NCBI RefSeq assembly: GCF_003286085.1 | Contig: NW_020825288.1 | Span: forward strand, 19,778,001 to 19,842,000 | Length of the DNA stretch: 64,000 nucleotides | Direction of reading: 5' to 3' | Source: Drosophila persimilis | Lineage: Eukaryota; Arthropoda; Insecta; Diptera; Drosophilidae | Part shown: piece after piece, positions 46,532 to 58,171 of the stretch | How the letters are laid out: the number at the start of each line of letters is the position of its first letter | Position numbering within the stretch: the stretch's first letter is position 1 | Notes under the pieces: generated by a model | The model's input: only the letters and a program-made list of their open reading frames with translations | Told to the model about the DNA's origin: nothing | Database searches by the model: none | Position numbers and translations under genes: made by a program

Positions 46532-49500
46532 TCACTCCTTGAAGATGCCTCGCGCCTTGGCCGATATCTTGCGCACTCTTCCGCGACTGCTCACGCTCAC
46601 CATTTGCTCGTCGCTGTCCCCAGAGATGTCGCCACCACCCCCACCCCCATCCCCGTCCTCCGGCTGCTCCTCCTCATCTTCCGCTCCGGATTGCTCTTCC
46701 GGCGATTGCTCTCCTCGTTCCTCCTGTGAGCTACTGGCATGGGCATCGCCATTGCGCATACGTTTACGCTGATGTTGTGCTCTGCGCGGATCGGTTTGCT
46801 CCTCATCGGACTGCTCATTGTAGCGGGGTCTCTTCTGATTGCGACCGCCACCGCGTTGATTGTTGCCGCGCTGCCGATCGGCCCGGCGGGAGGAAATGCT
46901 ACGCGGCACCACATAGTCCTCATCATCATCGTTGTCATTTTCATTCTCATTTTCATTGACGACCGAGTTGTCCGAGGGCGGACGACGCGCCGGTGGCGGT
47001 CTTCGCTGACGCTGCGACGAGCGCTCTTGTGCGGCCGCCGTCGCTGACGACGAGGAGGATTTGGTCTTGATCCGGGTCCGAGTCCTCCCATTGCTGGGCG
47101 ACACATAGCTGGTCAATGGCTGATTGTCTTCGGAATCGGTGGCAGAGGCTTCCTCATTCTCTTCCTCCTCATCTTCATCGTCCTCGTCGTTGGTCTGAGA
47201 ACTGGACCCACCATCAGTGCCCTCATCGGAGGCAGCAGCATCCTCATCCTCGTCCTCGTCCTGATCCTCCTCCTCTTCCTCGTCCTGAGAGTTGGCCTGA
47301 CTCGTGCGTCCACGCAGACCCCGTCGGGTCCCCACATTGCTATGGCTATTGCTATTGCTGTTGCTGTTTGTCGTGGAGGTGGGTCGCCTGTGGTTGGCAA
47401 TGGCTTGGATCAGTCGTGTGTTCTCCAGCGGATCTGTGCTCGTGTCCAGCTCATCGGCATTCCGCTGATGCCGCGACAAAATGCGTCTCGGTGGTGCCCT
47501 GGACGCGTTCACAGTTCCCAGATAATTGTGGTCATGGGTGGCCACGGCAGGACTATCCTCCCGATGGTTTGGAGCAGAGGTCGATATGGAGGAGGTCGTG
47601 GAGGTGGCATGGGAGCGCGTCATATGCGTGCTCCTTTGGGGCGGCGGTGAGGCCAGTCTTCGGCGCAGTGCCAGAGGATGAGGTGGTGCTGCCGCCTGTG
47701 ATACGGCAATGGCTGTGCTACTTTTTGCGGGTGTTTCTAAAATTCAACACACACTGTTAGCTGTTGTCTTTATTACTGGATGGCTGTGGTGGCTACTCAC
47801 TCTGCTGATTGTTCGCCAGCGGCTCGTTATCGCTGTCATCGTCATCATCGTCGTCCTCGCTCGGGACCTGATTGATGGCCGTGTTGCGATTCGTACGCAA
47901 CTGGCGAGACGGAGCTGGGCCGACTATACCCAAAGCGGCGCGGCTGGTCGATGGCATATCGTCTTTTGTGGGTGTGGGAAGGATCTGGAAGACAAAAGAG
48001 ATTTGTGGTTAATCGAATAACATTTCTCAATATCCTTCACACGCACCTCTTCAGCCTCGTCGCTGTCCTCTTCCTCCTCTTCTTCAATATCACTGCCACG
48101 ACCCCAGTCGAGAATCGCCCGCTTGGCGCTCTGACGCGTGGGTCTCGCCACGGGACCATGCGAGTCCGTGTCGGACTCAATGATCCGACCATTGCGCACT
48201 GGCAGGTGGTAGCTGTGATCATTCTCGGCCGCATGGTGGGACGTGGATGTGGTGGCTCTCCCACCATTGGCCCGCGTATTCCGTGAGGGACTCTCCAAGC
48301 TGGGATCGAGGGCAGTGGATGCAGCAGCAGCCGCTGCTGCTGCAGCAGCGGCCGCACTGGTACTGGGGCCATTGTCTGTGGCCTGAAACCTGGAATTTAC
48401 CTGGGATCTGCCCCTTCGGCGGGTCACATTGCTGTGGCTGTCCTGCGTGCTCTCGTCCTGCTGGGAATGGGAGGCGGCCTCTTCGGAGCTTCCCAAACCA
48501 CGACGCGTGCGTCGAGTGGTGGCCGAGACTGCTCCTCCACGACTGCTGCCCGCAGGGCTCTTGTCCAGGCGGCGACGTTTCGTGTTCGAGTGTCCGTTTC
48601 TGTTGGCAGACTTTCGCTTCTTCCCTCCGCGGCTGCTGCGTCCCCCATTGGGGTTGTAGCTGTCCTCGGAATCATTTGGATTGGACTCATCGTCGACGAG
48701 ACGCTGGCGCGGTCTTCCACGTCGCGGTCGAGCCTGCTGCGGTGAACTGGCATTGGTGTGGGCATCGTCCTCTTCTTCCTCGTCACTGCTGGCATCTGAG
48801 GTCGCCTGGGCACTGGTCTCCTCTTCGTCCTCCTCCTCATCGTCGCTGCTGCTGCTGTTTTGATGGCGTCTCTGTTGGGCCGCAGATGAGGAGGAGGTCA
48901 CACGATTTGAGCCCGAGTGGGTGGAACTGGCCGTAACGGCCACCCCGTTGCGGCGTCGCGAACGTTGGGCACGCGCCACCGCCTCCTCATCATCATCATC
49001 GTCATCGTCGTCATCTTCGTCCTCATCCTCACTCGTGTGCGGCAATGGCAGTCTCCTGGGTGCCGTTTGCGGCTTCTGATTGCGACGCGTGGTCCGCTCC
49101 TTGTTCGGGCGTTTGCTGGGACTGCTGGAAGTTCCACGTCCGCCCCCACTGCTCCCAGACTTGTTCTTGTTGGCGCGTCTGCGTGCCGCCTTCCAATTGG
49201 TGACGACCGTCTTGATGCGCGACTCGAACAGGGCGCTCAAACGGAGGGTCATCGAGTAGATCTGCAAGAAAGAGAACAAGGAGAAGGCGGACCGCCCATT
49301 AGGATTAGGATTGGGTTTGGACTGGGCCGTTAGATTGTTAGTAGTTAGCCCTCCGAAGGGGGAGAAGACCTTACCGCTAGGTTATCCTATAGATAGATGA
49401 TAGAGTCACGTAGATCGTCATTCATTTGGTTCGTTATTAGATATCGAAATGTTTGATGGGTTTTTATATTTATATTTTTGATATTCGATACACGATATTC

Positions 49501-52500
49501 GATAGACATTTTAATGGTTTATGAGGTTTTCGAGTTTAGGGTATTCGAGATATTCGAAATGGAAGGCATGTTCACGGTAGGCAAAAGAAACGTAAAGAAT
49601 AGATGGATGAGCTTTTGCATGTGTGTGGCTAATGTGAGCGTGTGTGTGTGTGTGGGTGTGCTTTAAAAGGGTTTTTTTTTTTCAGTACGACTGCAAGACC
49701 ATCGATATATCGACATATCTATCGAACAATGGGAGTTCCTCGTTAGAAACGATATATAAAACCTTGATCTATCGCCCAATTTCAAGAATTCATCGATTTT
49801 ATCGATACTGTCATCGATGGTTTTGCAGTTACATTTTGAGAAATGGAACGAACAAGAAGGAACAATGGAACCAAAAAAAACCAAACGAACAAAAATCAAA
49901 GTCAAAAACAAAAGCAACGAATACGAGAGATGCCCCCTGTGATCGCTGATCATCTTGAGTCATAGAAAGCAATAAATGACGATCTGCAACCGATCTGATC
50001 TGCCGCCATATCTACAAGGGACAGATGCGAGTGGTCTCTGTCTGTTCCCAGGCACTCACCCGCGAGCGTTTGTTGGTATTGTAGTTCTTGGAGTTCTGGA
50101 ATATCAATCGGACATCCTTGGCAAAGTCCATGGGATCATCATAGTTGCCACCCAGCAAGTCCTCCTTCACCGTCCGCAGATCCATCGGAGTGGCAATGAT
50201 TTCCAAATAGTCCGGAAACTCAATGGTGTCCACTGGCTCACGGAATGGCAACGAATCCGGCCGCTGCCACATCAAATCCAACAGCTGCCGGCAATCCGAG
50301 CGCCAATCCCCATCCGAGTGCATGCGAGTGGACCTGCAGAAAGGGACCCAATATGTGTTAATATTTTGATATTTAACATTCAACATTAAACCTACCTTCG
50401 GGTGGAGGAAACACGTTGTCGTGCGGCTGCTGCCGCGGCGGATGTGGTGGGTCCGGTGCTGGTTGAGGGAACAACATCAGAGTCAGCCTCATTCTCGGAC
50501 TCGGACGAATGATAGACATCCACTAGCTGATGGTAGACGGCAGCCACATCAATCTCATCCGCCTCCCTGATGATGCGCAGGCACAGATCCGTCACAATCC
50601 GCGCATGCTTCACAATGATCGTGTGCCGACGATTGTACTGCTCCGCATTGGTGGCCAAATACCGCACATCGAACTGTGCGGAGGTGATGCGTCGGTAAAA
50701 GTGATTCTCGAAACGTGACTTGACCGTGGTCAGATCGATCGGATACTCGATCAGGTAGGCATAGTCGGGATATATGTTGAGGTCGACGGGTGCCAAGAAA
50801 TGCTCTGCGATGGACAGACGCATCACCTGTTCGAGGCCATTGATGATGCGGCGACAGGTGCCGTCGCGGTCGCCTCGATGCCACTCCTCGGACTTGGGCT
50901 GATAGAGCGTTGCGCGTATTTCCTCGGGCAGGACTGGCACGGCGCCACCGACTTCATCCGGCACTCGTTGCTGGTCGATCGGCTCCATATCCCAGGGACT
51001 CATGCGCTCGTACTCTCCATTATCCCAGCGTACGCGAAAGCACATGAAAAACGAGTCCGGAAAGTCGGCGCACAGGGCGTGACGGGACTCGATCTGTCCC
51101 ATCCACCAGCCGTCGCCGATCATGCAGCGAAAACGATCACCAATGCTCCAGTTGCGCTGCACGGCCAGATCGAACGTCTGCCGCAGCACCAGAAAGTCCA
51201 GGACATCGGGCATATCATGATATTTGATCTTAAACGAGGTCCCCGTCATGTTGCCGTCCTCATCGATGATGGCCATCTTTAGGCAGCACAGCCGGGGCGG
51301 ACGTATCTCATACTTGATGCCAATCACCCGCACCAGCTCGTGGTCGCGCAGCGTGTGAAAGTTCCATGGCTCCGAGCTGTGCGACAGTTTGTAGACCTTC
51401 TTCAGGCGCACGGCATCCAAGTAGCTCTGGTGGCCCTGACGAAAGTACACCACTTCGTCGCCCATCTGCGGATAGTACGGAGTCTTGCGCGGTATCACCT
51501 CGGACAACCACTCGGCGGGTCTGTACAGCTCCGGGATTTCACCGTTGACATCCGTGGGCGGGAACAGCACTGTCTTTCGGCCCACCTTCCTGGCCGTCAC
51601 TTGTCCTTGGCCCTGGCCACTGCCACCGCTGGCAGCTGCTCCGACAGCTCTGCCGGCTGCATCCTCATCGCTGCTATCGTCGCTACTGTGGGGGCGACGG
51701 GTCAGTGGTTTGCGCTTAGATCGTTTGGGCGGCTCTAGATTGGGTCCCGGTGTATCCGCCACCCAATCGGAGTAGTCAGAGCTGTCCGTGTCCGAATCGT
51801 CGCTGCTCTCGTCTAGATTCGCCTCCACATTCGAGTAGCTGGTGTCCCCCGACGAATTGCTGGACACATCATCCTCCTCCTCTTCGTGTGCCGGGGGCAC
51901 ATCCTGTTCGTAGTGGTGCTCCTGTTCTTGATCTCTCACCGCTCGGGTACGATATGCTGGCGCCAGTGGTCCGACCACTTGTCCCGGTCCAGGCGGAGCG
52001 TTACGCCGCCTGCCGGGTCGGCCGGCCCCATTGGCCCTCGTGTTCCGTGGCCGGCCCATGCTGCCGCTCGTCTGCTGGGCCGACGCCGCACTGGCAGTAT
52101 TGATCATGATGGGTCGCCGTCGCATCTCCCGTTTGTACTCTTGCTTCTCGTACAGTCCGGCGGAATAGCTCACTTGCTTGATGTTTTGCAACTGGGCGTA
52201 CTTCATGGGACGCACATAGGTCCGGCGGACGAACTTCAAAGGCAATGCCTGCTGAGGCGAAGCCTGCTGAGCAGCTGGTGCAGCTTCCTCTGGACCTGCT
52301 TCCTGGGCCAATGCGGGCTCGTCCGGCGGCGCTGCTGCTCCCCAGCCATGACGTGGCGTGCCCAAACGTCCGCCTAAAACATTTCCGCGCGCAGATTGTC
52401 TACTGTTTGAGTTGGGCTGCTGCTGTTGCTGCTGCTCCTGACGCTGGCGGTTGGTCAAACGTTCAAACGATTGATTGCCATTGCTCGCATTCGATTCGTT

Positions 52501-55500
52501 GGCATTGGCACTGCCGACCGACTGGCGATTGGCCAAGGCCGCAATCATGCGATCTATGTGGGAATAGCCTGAAGGTCCAGCAGCAGCAGCCGGTGCGGCG
52601 GGTGCAACGGCTACACTGGCATTCAGCGGGGGATTCGCAGCATTCGCAGTCAGATTATCCTCAATGACCACACCATCCACACCCACAGTGAGATTGGGTG
52701 TCAACTGATCAATGGTGCAGCTTTCACGGCCGGGTACGAAACGTTGATACTTTGTGGGGTGTGGATTGCCATCGGCATCGACGAGAAAAGGTGGTGGCAT
52801 CAAATGCGGCATTATCTGCGTCTGTTCGTCCACCACATGATGCTGGGCATCGCGCAGCAGTGGCCGGAAATCTGTGTGAAAGAAAAGCTCAGCGGGCAGC
52901 TGGCCAATCGAAAAGGAAATGGAAAACAGTTGAAATAAACAAATGACAGATGGAAAACATTAAGCACTCACCATGGAGTACTTATCCTTGCACATTCCCA
53001 GGCCAAAGATCATGATATGACCATGCGAATCGGTGGCAGCTATCATTGTGCCATCCGGCGACCATTTGGCATCGAACACGCTGCCATGGCCCTGCCCGTC
53101 GATGTCATTGAAGAACTCGGTGACCATCACGCCCTGTTCAATGTCCCAGAGGAACACCTGACCATCGTGGCCGGCGGAGAGCAGTACGTGCTCGTCCCTG
53201 GGGTTCGATTCGAGGACGTACAGCTCATCCTTGTGGCCGCGCAGGACACGATGCAGCTTGGCTGATTTCGAGTCCCAGATTTTGATCTGTACCGGGAAAG
53301 ATATACATTAAAGACGGAGTGCTCTCCGCGTAAGGGATTGCTACGCTACTCACGGTGAAATCATTGACGGCAGTGATGACATAACGATCTGAGGCATCCC
53401 AGGCCACCATTGTGACCTTTAGCTTCTTGCCCTCTTCAGGCTCCGGGCAGCTGTCAAACGGAAGGAGTTACAAAGGAGAAGGAAAAGAATCTTATGGCTA
53501 TAACGCACCTGGCCAACCGTTCGGTCATGCACAGCTTGACGCTCTTCCACTGCTGCGACTCAAAGGTCCAAATGTGTGCGGTGCCATCCTTGCTGCCGGA
53601 TATGAACCTCAGGCCACGATGCGACCACTGCACCGAATCCACGGCATCAGTGTACGCTTCCGTTTCCAGTATTCTTTTGGGCCCATCTTCGCCCATCATG
53701 TAAACACGGACATGATGGTCCGCAGAGCCGGCAGCCAGAAACATGCCGCCCGGCGAGAACGTGGTGCACATCATCTGCGCCTGTCCCGGTCGCAGCTTCT
53801 CGTGGTACTGCGTGGGCTTTGGAGCGAACGTGATCTTCTGGCCACGTGGCGTCGAATACTGCCAGAAGGCAATGGAACCGTCTGTGCTGGTGGTCACCAA
53901 GTATCGCAAGTCGCTGCGTGGCGATGGGCAAAAGTTCACGGACGTTATCATGCCCGTGTGGGCGGAGAGGACAGCAATGGGGGAGGTGGTCTGCATGTCC
54001 CACACACGCAGAATGCGGTCCACCGATCCGGCGGCCAGCATTGTGTTGTCCAGGTTGATGGCAATGTCCGTGATCTCGGCCGAGGCACCGCGCAACGTCG
54101 CCAGGAGGCGCCCATCCGCCGCAGACCAGATCTTGATAAGCAGATCATCGGCTCCCGTGATAATGTAACGTCCAGTGCGGTCGAAAAGCACGCAGTACAC
54201 GGAGGATAGGTGGCCCACGGTGCGGCGCAGCAAAATAGTCTTTTTATACAGCTCCGTGGGCACCAGGAGCTTGCGACGAACTTCCCCGCCATACTCCCGG
54301 CCAGCTAGTACCCGGGCTAAAGGAATCAAAAAAGTACCTTAACATTTTTCAAATCCGTTTCAAAAGGTCATTCATCGTCTACTCACTTATATTGTGGGTG
54401 CGCTTGGTATAGTCTGCATCTGGCAGTGATACGTCATGGAGGCGAGTACAGTAATCCCTGAGAGAACGATGCCCGTAAATGGTGTCCTGCGTACGCAGAA
54501 GATTTTGCCGACCAGTGCCAAGGAGCGAAAATATGCCTGGCACACTGCCCGGATATTGCCGTTCCACTAGCGGACCTAGTCGACCGCATAATTCCTGCAA
54601 ATGATTGTCACCAATATGCGTGTATTTTTGTTCCTGCAACAGATTAAATTCAAATTAATAACGATGCTTTTTTTTATCGATAACCAATGCCACGATGAAT
54701 CGCAGGCAGCTGTTACGCACACAAGCGATGTACGTATAACCGTCTCGCTCTGGCGAGCACAAGTCCGGGGGTTGTTTGTGTATGTGTATGCATGTGAAGC
54801 ATGCTTATGTATGGAAAAGCAAGATGTCGGCTGCTGGCAGACTAATTGTTGTAAAAAAATTACTATGCAATTTTTAATTTTGGGTTTTTCTTCAAAAATT
54901 ACTCAAAATTACACATTTTAAACATTTTTGTAGATTAATTGTGCACTTTAAAATATTTCAATTTTTTTAATCAATCTTTAATAATTTCCAATTTATTTAT
55001 TAATTAATTTACCAAAATGTTTGATTAATGCACTTTTTATTTTAAGATTTTCCACAAATTAATTTACACACACGCGTGCATTCTACGGTGTCGCCGCTAA
55101 ATCAATCGATTTGCGCGTGACGTCACAAAAAGGCACGCACAAAGAGAGAGGAAGCGCGACAAGCGAAAGAAGTTTTCCCACTTATGCAAGACACGCACCA
55201 CACACAAAGAAAATGCAAGGAAATGAAACTAGAAACCAATTAAAACACTCACCAATTCGGCAAAGGTCTGCTGATGCTCATTTCCCAGCCAGTCAATGCG
55301 TCGCGGCAGAACCTGTGGAGAAAGGTAGAAGAGGTGGGGAGAAGGGAATATGAGCTGTTATCACTTGCACCGCTGCCTGCTTGCTGCGCTGACGAACATC
55401 GAAACAATGACGTAGTCAACGGGGCAGGGAGGACTACAACGTCACCGACAATTCTTCTTTTTTAGCAAGCGGACAGACCAGGCAGACTATCGGGCGGGCT

Positions 55501-56255
55501 ACCCCGGGGCCCAAAAGCTAGCGGACTATGGTTTCAGTTGTCAGTATAGCTTGAACTGTGATATAAAACCGACGTAGGCTTTGTGTCGCTGCTGCTTCTC
55601 TTGCCGGCAGCAGAAACAACAACAAACCCCAAACAAAAATATATAAACAAACGCAGGGCAGAGTTTTTGCATAAACCGTGATACCGAGATGCCCCCGCCC
55701 CAAATCAGTTGTAGCGGCGACCCAGGAATCGTCAGGTCTGTGGCCCCACTCTTACATTCTTCTGCTGCAGCTCCTGGATTAACACCTGTAAGGTTGCAAA
55801 CGATGGATGCAGTTAGTAAAATGGATGTAAACGCAAACCAAAAGATTCAAACGTTGAAAATTGCGCTCTTTTTTGAGGAGCAGAAGCCTCAACGCCTTCC
55901 AATCACACCGACCTTTGCCGTCTCATGCAGGGGCCCCGCTGTCAGGAACTTCGATATGAGGAAGTATAACTCTGCAAGAAGAACAATTCCACAGAATAAG
56001 TGCAACAGTTGGGTGGCCAAATAGCATTATTATACGAAAATTTCAACTTTTCGTATGGATGTTCTTGCAATTCGACTCGCGGCCATTCAGCCCAGGCATC
56101 GCGAATGCACAGCCATCGAGCCCATCGCAAAAGCACACACCTCTCCCGGGGCTGCGGGAGGCTCTGGGCAGCCATATTTTTGCACACACTTATTGTATTC
56201 GATTAAACGTACCTGGCACTATCACATCATTACAACTGGGCTGGCTATTTGCCAT
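46532..56255 (-). CDS. BRWD3: BRWD3, WD40 and double-bromodomain chromatin protein (2346 aa)
   Basis: Thirteen exons: 56255-56213, 55971-55913, 55785-55756, 55312-55253, 54633-54387, 54316-53509, 53450-53354, 53286-52972, 52899-50396, 50333-50060, 49261-48047, 47984-47801 and 47736-46532 (7041 nt, frame closes). BRWD3 reads acetylated/methylated histones and acts in a CUL4-type ligase. The start MANSQPSCNDVIVP leads into ELYFLISKFLTAGP, matching the PHIP/BRWD N terminus. WD40 repeats span about residues 160-553 (GHLSSVYCVLFDRTGRYIIT, DGTAHIWTFESQQW). Bromodomain 1 is near 1230-1335 and bromodomain 2 near 1395-1485 (EFPDYLEIIATPMDLRTVKE, FQNSKNYNTNKRSR). A long tail of acidic and basic low complexity includes a run of 13 alanines. 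Exon 3 codes only 10 residues. Donors GTCGGT after exon 2 and GTACGT after exon 1 are weak but required. Confidence 0.95.
49262..50059 (-). other. BRWD3 intron 10
   Basis: About 800 nt. The left half repeats GATATTCGATA/ATTCGAGATATTCGAAA words (49441-49562). The right half contains the ATCGAT hairpin element listed separately and a (GT)n run at about 49640-49656. No exon recognised. Confidence 0.6.
49690..49829. repeat. Short hairpin-type element with ATCGAT termini, in a BRWD3 intron
   Basis: ACTGCAAGACCATCGAT (49690-49706) is an inverted match, 16 of 17, to ATCGATGGTTTTGCAGT (49813-49829). The interior has further ATCGAT/ATCGATA words near both ends (ATATCGACATATCTATCG; TTATCGATACTGTCATCG). 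About 140 bp, no coding potential. The size and terminal inverted repeats suggest a miniature inverted-repeat element or a cluster of DRE-like (TATCGATA) sites. Confidence 0.55.
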
Positions 56256-56262
56256 TATTCAT
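56245..56262 (-). other. Five-codon uORF overlapping the BRWD3 start
   Basis: An ATG at 56262, 7 nt before the BRWD3 ATG, opens MNNGK and then a stop at 56245, inside the first BRWD3 codons in another frame. If it is inside the 5' UTR it could lower BRWD3 translation by start-site competition. Confidence 0.45.
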
Positions 56263-56415
56263 TGCGAACTACAGCTCGGATTATTACAAAATTGTAGTTG
56301 CTTTCTTCCAAAAATTCTCTTTTCAGCTTCTTCTTCACTGTCACATTATCGATGAACCTCAGAAATATACTGAAGTAGCCGACTCGCTTTCAAAATATAC
56401 CGATGACAAAACGAG

Positions 56416-57025
56416 CTTAGCCCACTTAGGCCCCCCTTTTTAAACAGTTCAACGACTTGAGATAAATGGTTTGTTTGTTGAGGTAAATATTATTCATTGT
56501 AAATTCTTCTTGTAGATCTATGCCATCTTGTTCCATCTTTCCTCTGAACTTAAAACAAAAACATGACATCTTTCACCTGAACTGCGCTAAAATGATTAAA
56601 TTTGCATTATTTTCGGTGGAATATAAAAATACCCCCTTGGTCTACATTGGGTTAATCGTTCTCCGTCAAGGATTGGAAACCATATTCCGTGGAATATTAA
56701 TACTAGCTATTAATTTGATCCTTCAGACCTGCCCACACAATTTTCTTCAATTAATGGACATATTTTCTACTTGACTTGTTCATTTTAAATACTTGTTATT
56801 GGTTTTTTCCTAAAAAAAAGATTTTGGCGAAATAAGGTCAATTAAAAAACGGAAAAGAGTAATCGTTTCTATTGCTCAATTTTTATATTTCGTTGAATAA
56901 TTCTGGTTAACTATGGCCCTTAGCTCTGCCCACATAGTTTTATCACAGTGTTAAATAAAATGTCTACAAGATTAACTACTTGTAAATACTCCCATGTATT
57001 GTATTTCGTCTAAAGCAAGGTTTAA
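56416..57025 (+). repeat. Dispersed repeat, copy 3 (left duplication unit)
   Basis: Starts TTAGCCCACTTAGGCCCCCC with TTTTTAAAC, then CTTTCACCTGAACTGCGC, TTATTTTCGGTGGAATATA, CATTGGGTTAATCG, ACTAGCTATTAATTTGATCC, and ends AAGGTTTAAACAAAAAAAC just after the stop of the LAP1-like gene. A second, diverged internal copy of the ATTCCGT.GAATA..CTGCCCACA block lies at about 56870-56940, so the element is itself partly tandem. Confidence 0.6.
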
Positions 57026-57038
57026 ACAAAAAAACAGC

Positions 57039-57997
57039 TTAGATCTTGGCCTTTAGATGAAGCACCTGGTCGGTGACACGCGTGATAAGGGGATCAAGCT
57101 CGTTGTCTGCGAGATGAGTGCCCCACAGTTCGAACAGCGTTTCCCAGGCCAGTTCAACCGAGTTTCCAGAATCCGTCGTGTTGAATGTCTGCAGCGTAAG
57201 AAAGATGACTGCGTCTGCTGCAATGGGGCTGTAAGTGTCGCAAATCGTATGCAAGGCACGTGCCGAGCTAGGAGGAATCTGCAAAAACCACAAATTTTTA
57301 ACAAGTTGAGGTTTTAATCCACTGTACGTGTTTTGCTGTTCTACCTACCTCATTGAGACTGACGATGCGAAATACTTTGCCGTCTTTCAATTTCTTCTGG
57401 AACTGCGCAATGCCAAATCCGTAGTCTTCGGTGGGCGGTGCAAAGTCATCTATGCTCATATGCATAAGCTTCCCAGGTCTACCTGTTGGTATCAATTGAC
57501 AAGGAGAGCGGTTCAAGCATACATAAGTAAATATGTACATATATGATCAGGGGTAACATACCAAAACAGCCGGACGCCTCAATGGTAATATTTTCAATGA
57601 GTGTCATTAGGCTCTTATCTTCATGCAGAAACAGAAACACACTGGGTCTCGGGTCACGCTTATTGATCAGTCCTTCAATCCCTTTTTGTAGAGCCCTCCA
57701 TACTCTTTCCGACTGTATGGGTTTGATCCTACGCAGATTCTCAAAATCACAGCGTTTCTCCGCAGTGTAAAATTGCCCGTAGAACATCGATAGAGAAATG
57801 GCTAAGATAAGAGCAATAACTGCATACAAGTACCTTCTCGTTTGGTTGAAGGGCACCACATCCATAGCTTCGCCCCCCGAGGTTTGATCATCCTCATCAG
57901 ATGAACCTTCTTCAAAGTTAGCTACTGACTCCGGAATGTAGTCTTCTTTGTATTTATTATCCAACAAGTTATTTAGAAGGTGCTCGTTATTATCCAT
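57039..57997 (-). CDS. LAP1/LULL1 (torsin activator)-like membrane protein (269 aa), intact copy
   Basis: Three exons: 57997-57562, 57482-57349 and 57278-57039 (810 nt); phases 1 and 0. An acidic N-terminal region (EEGSSDEDDQTSGGE) precedes one membrane span (YLYAVIALILAISLSMF, residues about 55-72), then a lumenal domain: RRIKPIQSERVWRALQKGIE, RDPRPSVFLFLHED, FRIVSLNEIPPSSARALHTI, DAVIFLTLQTF, WETLFELWGTHLADNELDPL and ITRVTDQV. One span followed by this domain resembles the torsin-activating (TOR1AIP1/2) domain, whose C terminus has a W..L and LITRI-type motif; I place it there by eye, not by search. Such proteins act at the nuclear envelope/ER. It lies between BRWD3 and Nab2, which I recall as neighbours in D. 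melanogaster, so it may be an insertion. Its 5' end is 39 nt from duplicated BRWD3-upstream DNA. Confidence 0.75.
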
Positions 57998-58171
57998 CGC
58001 ATCAAAATATTGCGAAACAGGTCGTTTGGGGCTTTTGGAATTATTACAAAATTGTAGTCGCTTTCTTCCAAAAATTCTTTTTTCAGCTTCTTCTTCACTG
58101 TCGCATTATCGATGAACCTCAGAAATATACTGAAGTAGCCGACTCGCTTTCAAAATATACCGATGAAAAAC

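Larger units (their letters stand above)
56279..58036. repeat. Tandem duplication, left unit
   Basis: From TTATTACAAAATTGTAGTTG (just 5' of BRWD3) to GGTCGTTTGGGGCTTTTGG. It holds BRWD3-upstream DNA, two diverged repeats of about 250 bp, and the intact LAP1-like gene. Nearly every segment recurs in the right unit in the same order and orientation. Confidence 0.9.

Noticed and set aside
47116-47760. 214-codon plus-strand ORF rich in H, P and W
   Set aside because: Antisense to the acidic BRWD3 tail; composition follows from GAG/GAC codons read backwards.
56520-56774. 84-codon ORF inside the repeat of the left duplication unit
   Set aside because: The right unit has indels in the same stretch that break the frame, so it is not under protein selection.
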